From NCBI GenBank assembly GCA_003650445.1, contig QMQE01000086.1, forward strand, positions 1-9,840: a DNA stretch of 9,840 nucleotides, in the 5' to 3' direction. Origin of the DNA: Acidobacteriota bacterium. GTDB lineage: Bacteria > Acidobacteriota > Holophagae > Thermotomaculales > Thermotomaculaceae. The first letter of the stretch is position 1; every line of letters begins with the position of its first letter. Shown here piece after piece: positions 7,150 to 9,840 of this stretch. A program made the translations under genes and the position numbers. A model generated the notes under the pieces. The model searched no databases. It saw only the letters and a list, made by a program, of their open reading frames with translations, and was not told where the DNA came from.

Positions 7150-7597
7150 AATACTGAAACGGGTACGGCTGTTTGACGGCCTTTCTGAAAGTCAGCTGTC
7201 GCAGGTTGTGGCCATGCTGGAGCCGGTTAAGGCAAAAAAGGACAATGCAATTCTAACAGAGGGGGAGGAAGGACTGGATCTTTACATCATCCTTCGAGGG
7301 CAGGTACGAATCAGCAAGTATGTTCAGGAGGAAGAAGAGGCCATCGCAATGCTCAAGGCAGGGGCATTGTTTGGAGAGATGGCGCTTTTGGGCCAGACAA
7401 CCCGTTCTGCATCCGTCATTGCGCACACCGACGTTTTGCTCTACAGACTGGATGGTGTCCGCTTTATAACCTTCCTGGAAGAAGATAAGGATGCCGGTTA
7501 CAAAATAATGAAGGAAATGTCGGTTATTCTTTCCAGGCGTCTCCATGAATTGAACGAGAGATATCGAAATATGCTTTCCATTGCCTCCAGCTGGTGA
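7124..7597 (+). CDS. Stand-alone cyclic-nucleotide-binding domain protein
   Basis: A 157-residue cytoplasmic protein consisting of one CRP-type cNMP-binding domain. It opens with the usual N-terminal helix (ILKRVRLFDGLSESQL), then the beta roll with TEGEEGLDLYIILRGQVRI, and the phosphate-binding cassette FGEMALLGQTTRSASV. Glu85 and Arg94 occupy the positions that contact ribose and phosphate in cAMP/cGMP-binding relatives, so ligand binding is plausible. The chain ends after one long C-terminal helix; there is no helix-turn-helix, so it is not a transcription factor. The ATG at 7124 is preferred (GAGGG at 7116-7120) and overlaps the TPR gene by 26 nt. In-frame ATGs at 7088 and 7100 would add 12 or 8 residues. 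As the last gene of the operon it could be a second-messenger input to the phosphatase; this is inferred from position alone. Confidence 0.88.
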   Translation: MQNREIAGKILKRVRLFDGLSESQLSQVVAMLEPVKAKKDNAILTEGEEGLDLYIILRGQVRISKYVQEEEEAIAMLKAGALFGEMALLGQTTRSASVIAHTDVLLYRLDGVRFITFLEEDKDAGYKIMKEMSVILSRRLHELNERYRNMLSIASSW

Positions 7598-7598
7598 G

Positions 7599-7628
7599 GC
7601 CCACGGCGCGTTGCGCCACAACGTGGGC
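7599..7628 (+). repeat. Hairpin directly after the cNMP gene stop
   Basis: GCCCACG (7599-7605) pairs with CGTGGGC (7622-7628). Inside, GCGC (7606-7609) pairs with GCGC (7613-7616) around a GTT loop. It begins one base after the TGA at 7595-7597. No T tract follows; an array of GTG heptamers does. The placement matches the hairpin at 81-101, and both carry ACGG(T/C)GCGTTGC on the plus strand. Confidence 0.6.
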
Positions 7629-7629
7629 A

Positions 7630-7657
7630 GTGACTCGTGACCTGTGATTTGTGATTA
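7630..7657 (+). repeat. Degenerate GTG-led heptamer array 2
   Basis: Four heptamers in register, GTGACTC, GTGACCT, GTGATTT and GTGATTA, are followed by a partial unit GTTGG. The consensus is GTGAYTN. They start one base after the preceding hairpin, the same arrangement as array 1 at 45-79, though the unit sequences differ. The function is unknown. Confidence 0.65.
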
Positions 7658-7662
7658 GTTGG

Positions 7663-7711
7663 AAAAATCAGGGGAAGGGATGGGGACGGAGCTGAAACTC
7701 TCTGATTTTTT
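7663..7711 (+). terminator. Possible weak terminator or attenuator hairpin
   Basis: AAAAATCAG (7663-7671) and CTGATTTTT (7702-7710) are perfect inverted repeats ending in six T. The loop is long (30 nt, G-rich) and the stem AT-rich, so termination would be inefficient. It is still the best candidate to end the five-gene operon before the thioredoxin promoter. Confidence 0.35.
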
Positions 7712-7715
7712 ACCT

Positions 7716-7736
7716 CCTTTCCCTTTTCCCATTCCC
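7716..7736 (+). repeat. Pyrimidine heptamers CCTTTCC/CTTTTCC/CATTCCC
   Basis: Three C/T-rich heptamers stand in register: CCTTTCC, CTTTTCC and CATTCCC. A purine tract (7671-7684, GGGGAAG then GGATGGG) lies about 30 nt upstream and can partly pair with the last one (GGGGAAGGG with CCCATTCCCC, one bulge). This is low-complexity sequence with possible structure; no coding potential is seen. Confidence 0.35.
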
Positions 7737-7772
7737 CGGGAATCGATAAAATCATTTTCCTTTGTCTTTCAT

Positions 7773-7801
7773 TTGTAACTTTCGGACATTTCCATTATCA
7801 T
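7773..7801 (+). promoter_or_regulatory. Sigma70-like promoter of the thioredoxin gene
   Basis: TTGTAA (7773-7778; four of six to TTGACA) and TATCAT (7796-7801; five of six to TATAAT) are separated by exactly 17 nt. The start point would be near 7808, giving a leader of about 50 nt to the ATG at 7860. It is the best-formed promoter in the window. Confidence 0.55.
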
Positions 7802-7859
7802 ATGAACGGTTGACTGGACTGTTAACGAAAATGAGACCAACATTCAGGAGGAATATAGA

Positions 7860-8192
7860 ATGGCTGACAACATTGTTTATCTTACAGATGAAACATTCAA
7901 GACCGAAGTGCTGGGTGGAACCGGCGTTACTATTGTGGATTTCTGGGCACCCTGGTGCGGCCCGTGCCGCATGATTGGCCCGGTTCTGGAAGAATTGGCA
8001 AAGGAATATGACGGAAAACTCAAAGTCGGGAAAGTGAACGTGGATGAGCATCAGGATGCGGCCCGCCAATATGGTATTGCCAGCATTCCTACGCTGCTTC
8101 TCTTCAAAGACGGGCAACTTGTGGATCGGGCCATTGGCGCTATGCCAAAGCCGCATCTGGAACAATTCATCAAGGGCGCACTTGAAGACTGA
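7860..8192 (+). CDS. trxA: Thioredoxin
   Basis: A 110-residue cytoplasmic thioredoxin, the normal length of the family. It reduces protein disulfides using electrons from thioredoxin reductase. The active site FWAPWCGPCRM places the redox cysteines at Cys33 and Cys36. The buried acid Asp27 and the cis-proline in ASIPTLLLF (Pro77) are present. No signal peptide is visible, so it is not a periplasmic variant. AGGAGG at 7846-7851, 8 nt before the ATG, sets the start. It has its own promoter (7773-7801) and is followed 29 nt later by the FmdB-type gene, which shares the terminator at 8465-8508. Neither a reductase gene nor any other redox gene is present here. Identification is very secure. Confidence 0.97.
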   Translation: MADNIVYLTDETFKTEVLGGTGVTIVDFWAPWCGPCRMIGPVLEELAKEYDGKLKVGKVNVDEHQDAARQYGIASIPTLLLFKDGQLVDRAIGAMPKPHLEQFIKGALED

Positions 8193-8206
8193 GCTCGATT
8201 CCCATC

Positions 8207-8213
8207 GGGGAGG
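8207..8213 (+). promoter_or_regulatory. Strong Shine-Dalgarno site for the FmdB-type gene
   Basis: GGGGAGG lies 8 nt before the ATG at 8222 within the 29-nt gap after trxA. It shows that this small gene is translated from its own site rather than by overlap. Confidence 0.7.
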
Positions 8214-8221
8214 TTTGCATC

Positions 8222-8431
8222 ATGCCCATTTATGAATACCATTGCAACGACTGCAACGCCGATTTTGAACAGCTGGTATTCAGCAGTTCACAGGCGGACA
8301 GGGTTCCCTGTTCAAAATGCGGCAGTACAAACGTGGAGCGGAAAGTATCGTCCGTTGCTTCTGCAGGCGCGTCTTCCGCATCATCGGCCGCTGCGGCCTA
8401 CAGCAGTTGTGGCTCCAGTGGCTTCAGCTGA
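8222..8431 (+). CDS. FmdB family zinc-ribbon protein
   Basis: A 69-residue protein that begins MPIYEYHCNDC, the hallmark of the FmdB/CxxC_CxxC_SSSS regulatory family. Two CxxC knuckles (Cys8-Cys11 and Cys30-Cys33) should bind one zinc ion. After residue 42 comes the usual low-complexity Ser/Ala tail with one further Cys63. FmdB was first proposed as a regulator next to formamidase/amidase genes; most homologues have no known role. The protein is cytoplasmic. It is probably co-transcribed with trxA, a pairing that hints at a redox or metal link but proves nothing. The family call is secure from the N-terminus; the function is open. Confidence 0.9.
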   Translation: MPIYEYHCNDCNADFEQLVFSSSQADRVPCSKCGSTNVERKVSSVASAGASSASSAAAAYSSCGSSGFS

Positions 8432-8443
8432 GCGTAAACATTG

Positions 8444-8458
8444 GCAGGCGGTGCCTGC
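8444..8458 (+). other. Small hairpin between the FmdB stop and terminator
   Basis: GCAGGC (8444-8449) and GCCTGC (8453-8458) form a perfect 6-bp stem with a GGT loop, 12 nt past the stop codon. It lacks a T tract. It may stabilise the 3' end or be chance. Confidence 0.3.
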
Positions 8459-8464
8459 TGAAAA

Positions 8465-8508
8465 TGAACATAAAAGAACCCGCCAATTGGCGGGTTCTTT
8501 TATGTTCA
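8465..8508. terminator. Bidirectional intrinsic terminator (perfect palindrome)
   Basis: A perfect 20-bp inverted repeat (8465-8484 with 8489-8508) surrounds AATT, itself self-complementary. On each strand the GC-rich core CCCGCC/GGCGGG is followed by TTCTTTTAT, so it can end transcription both of trxA-fmdB from the left and of ahcY from the right. It sits between convergent genes, as expected. Confidence 0.92.
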
Positions 8509-8530
8509 GCGCATACTTACAAGTTTAAAA

Positions 8531-9784
8531 TCAAGTTCCCTGTGCGTAATCATTGATATACGCGATCTGGTCCTCAGTCAGGCTGTCAATGGACATGCCC
8601 ATTGTTTCAAGCTTGAGGCGTGCGATGCCCTGGTCCTGTTCTTCCGGGAGCAGATGGACAATTTTTTCAAGGCCTTTCCCCTCTTCGGTCAGGCGAATCA
8701 TTGCGAGAAACTGGTTGGCAAAACTCATATCCATTACTTCGGATGGGTGTCCTTCGGCGGCAGCCAGGTTTACCAGACGTCCCTTGGCAAGGAGAAAGAT
8801 CCGTCGGCCATCAGTTGTCACATATTCCTCATTGTTCATTCTGATTTCCGACTTTGATTTTGAGATCTCTTCCAGGCCCGGAATGTGAATTTCACAGTCG
8901 TAATGGCCGGTATTGCAGACAATGGCACCGTCTTTCATAGCTTCAAAGTGGCGTTTAACCAGAATATCCTTCATTCCGGTTGCCGTTACAAAAATATCTC
9001 CAAGGGGTGCGGCTTCATCCATGGTCATGACCCGCATCCCCTCCAGTGTGGCCTTAAGGGCAGCGGTGGGTTTGACTTCTGTCACGATGACATTTGCGCC
9101 AAGGCCCTTGGCCCGCATGGCAACACCCTTACCGCAATGACCGTACCCGGCGACAACAACTGTTTTGCCGGCAATCAAGACGCTGGTTGCCCGTAGAATC
9201 CCATCCAGCGTGGACTGTCCTGTCCCGTAAACATTATCAAAATCCCACTTGGTTTCCGCATCGTTTACTGCAAAAACCGGATACAGCAACTTGCCCGCCT
9301 TGCCCATGGCGCGGAGACGGTGGACACCTGTGGTGGTCTCTTCTGTTCCGCCAATTACAGACTCAGCCTTTTCCGGGTGCTTATTGTGAATCGTAAAAAT
9401 CAAATCCGCACCGTCATCCAGCGTCAGGTTCGGATTGGTCTCCAGTGTTTTGTCAATGCACCAGTAAAAATCTTCCGTATTCATTCCGTGCCAGGCGTAA
9501 ATAGAAGTACCGTTGGCAGCAAGTGCCGCTGCCACATCGTCCTGTGTGGACAAGGGATTGCAGCCGGACCAGGACAAGTCCGCACCGGCGGCGCGGAGGG
9601 TCTCAACCAGTACCGCCGTTTCTTTGGTCACATGGAGGCAACCGGCAATTCGATAGCCCTTCAACGGCTGTGTCTTGCTGTACTTTTCCCTGAGTGCCAT
9701 CATTACAGGCATCCGGGACTCTGCCCAGTGAATTTTTAGGCGGCCCTGTTCACTGAGGTTCAAATCTGCAACTTTGTAGGTCAT
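8531..9784 (-). CDS. ahcY: S-adenosylhomocysteinase
   Basis: A 417-residue cytoplasmic NAD-dependent enzyme that splits S-adenosylhomocysteine into adenosine and homocysteine, clearing the product of SAM-dependent methylation. Substrate-side residues are in place: His51 (CLHVTKETA), Asp124, the TEET motif (147-150), and NDAETKWDFDN with Lys179 and Asp183. The Rossmann NAD loop is GYGHCGKG (213-220). NTGHYDCEI (291-299) and the C-terminal EGHPSEVMDMSFANQ (344-358) are also typical. The chain is shorter than the common 430-480-residue form, has YGTGQS where others have YGCRES, and ends IAYINDYAQGT without the Lys/Tyr tail (DHYRY type) that reaches the partner subunit's NAD. Thermotoga and archaeal enzymes share these traits. 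GGAGG (9793-9789 on the minus strand) precedes the ATG by 4 nt. No other methyl-cycle gene is present in the window. Confidence 0.96.
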   Translation of the reverse strand: MTYKVADLNLSEQGRLKIHWAESRMPVMMALREKYSKTQPLKGYRIAGCLHVTKETAVLVETLRAAGADLSWSGCNPLSTQDDVAAALAANGTSIYAWHGMNTEDFYWCIDKTLETNPNLTLDDGADLIFTIHNKHPEKAESVIGGTEETTTGVHRLRAMGKAGKLLYPVFAVNDAETKWDFDNVYGTGQSTLDGILRATSVLIAGKTVVVAGYGHCGKGVAMRAKGLGANVIVTEVKPTAALKATLEGMRVMTMDEAAPLGDIFVTATGMKDILVKRHFEAMKDGAIVCNTGHYDCEIHIPGLEEISKSKSEIRMNNEEYVTTDGRRIFLLAKGRLVNLAAAEGHPSEVMDMSFANQFLAMIRLTEEGKGLEKIVHLLPEEQDQGIARLKLETMGMSIDSLTEDQIAYINDYAQGT

Positions 9785-9788
9785 ATAT

Positions 9789-9793
9789 CCTCC
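9789..9793 (-). promoter_or_regulatory. Shine-Dalgarno site of ahcY
   Basis: CCTCC on the plus strand gives GGAGG on the minus strand, 4 nt before the ATG at 9784. The remaining 47 bases to the window end contain no promoter or SAH-riboswitch core that I can recognise, but the leader is cut off. Confidence 0.65.
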
Positions 9794-9840
9794 AATTCAG
9801 TTAACTATCAATTGCTTGAAGTATCCAGGTGAAAACCGAA

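Noticed and set aside
7124..7597. CRP/FNR-type transcription factor
   Set aside because: The protein ends after the cNMP domain and one helix at 157 residues. The C-terminal helix-turn-helix is missing, and no frame downstream supplies it.
7641..7650. CCTGTGATTT shared with 1197-1206 as a second regulator site
   Set aside because: The copy at 7641 has no TCACA-like second arm and is explained by the GTG heptamer array. A shared 10-mer of this composition can arise by chance.
7810..7838. TTGACT at 7810-7815 as a -35 box for trxA
   Set aside because: The hexamers at 16-18 nt spacing do not resemble TATAAT. The TTGTAA/TATCAT pair at 7773-7801 is much better.
9785..9840. SAH riboswitch in the ahcY leader
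   Set aside because: Only 56 nt of leader are in the window. I see no paired core typical of the SAH riboswitch next to the ribosome site.

Overview
The window comes from a bacterium of roughly balanced base composition that I cannot place in a phylum. One protein has a lipobox, Shine-Dalgarno sites are strong, genes are packed with ATGA overlaps, and the S-adenosylhomocysteinase is of the compact type seen in Thermotoga and archaea. A membrane PDZ/SpoIIE phosphatase and a ROK kinase with no classical neighbours would suit a poorly studied, environmental bacterial lineage, but that is inference.

Layout. (1) Positions 1-1124, minus strand: a GYF_2-AIM24 (TIGR00266-type) protein. Its stop is followed at once by a perfect hairpin, an array of GTG-led heptamers and an intrinsic terminator. 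(2) Positions 1125-1291: a divergent intergenic region with a good -10 for the minus gene, a weaker one for the plus operon, and a palindrome close to the CRP consensus between them. (3) Positions 1292-7597, plus strand: a tight five-gene operon. It encodes a lipoprotein with a transglutaminase-like triad and TPRs, a ROK sugar kinase, a PDZ/multi-TM/SpoIIE PP2C-type phosphatase, a membrane-anchored TPR protein, and a stand-alone cyclic-nucleotide-binding domain. Overlaps or gaps are -4, -4, +1 and -26 nt, so these are almost certainly one transcript. (4) Positions 7598-7859: an intergenic region with a second hairpin plus GTG-heptamer array placed just like the first, further purine and pyrimidine tracts, and a good sigma70-like promoter. 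(5) Positions 7860-8431: thioredoxin followed by an FmdB-type zinc-ribbon protein. (6) Positions 8465-8508: a perfect 44-nt palindrome acting as a bidirectional terminator. (7) Positions 8531-9784, minus strand: ahcY.

How the genes may work together. The operon looks like a signalling unit: an extracytoplasmic or membrane sensor (PDZ and TM segments) controls a cytoplasmic Ser/Thr phosphatase, a cNMP-binding protein is a possible second input, and two TPR proteins act at the envelope as scaffolds. No STAS anti-sigma antagonist or RsbW-like kinase, the usual SpoIIE-domain partners, is encoded in the window. The thioredoxin/FmdB pair and ahcY are ordinary housekeeping genes. The least ordinary items are the operon itself and the hairpin-plus-heptamer elements that follow two unrelated stop codons.
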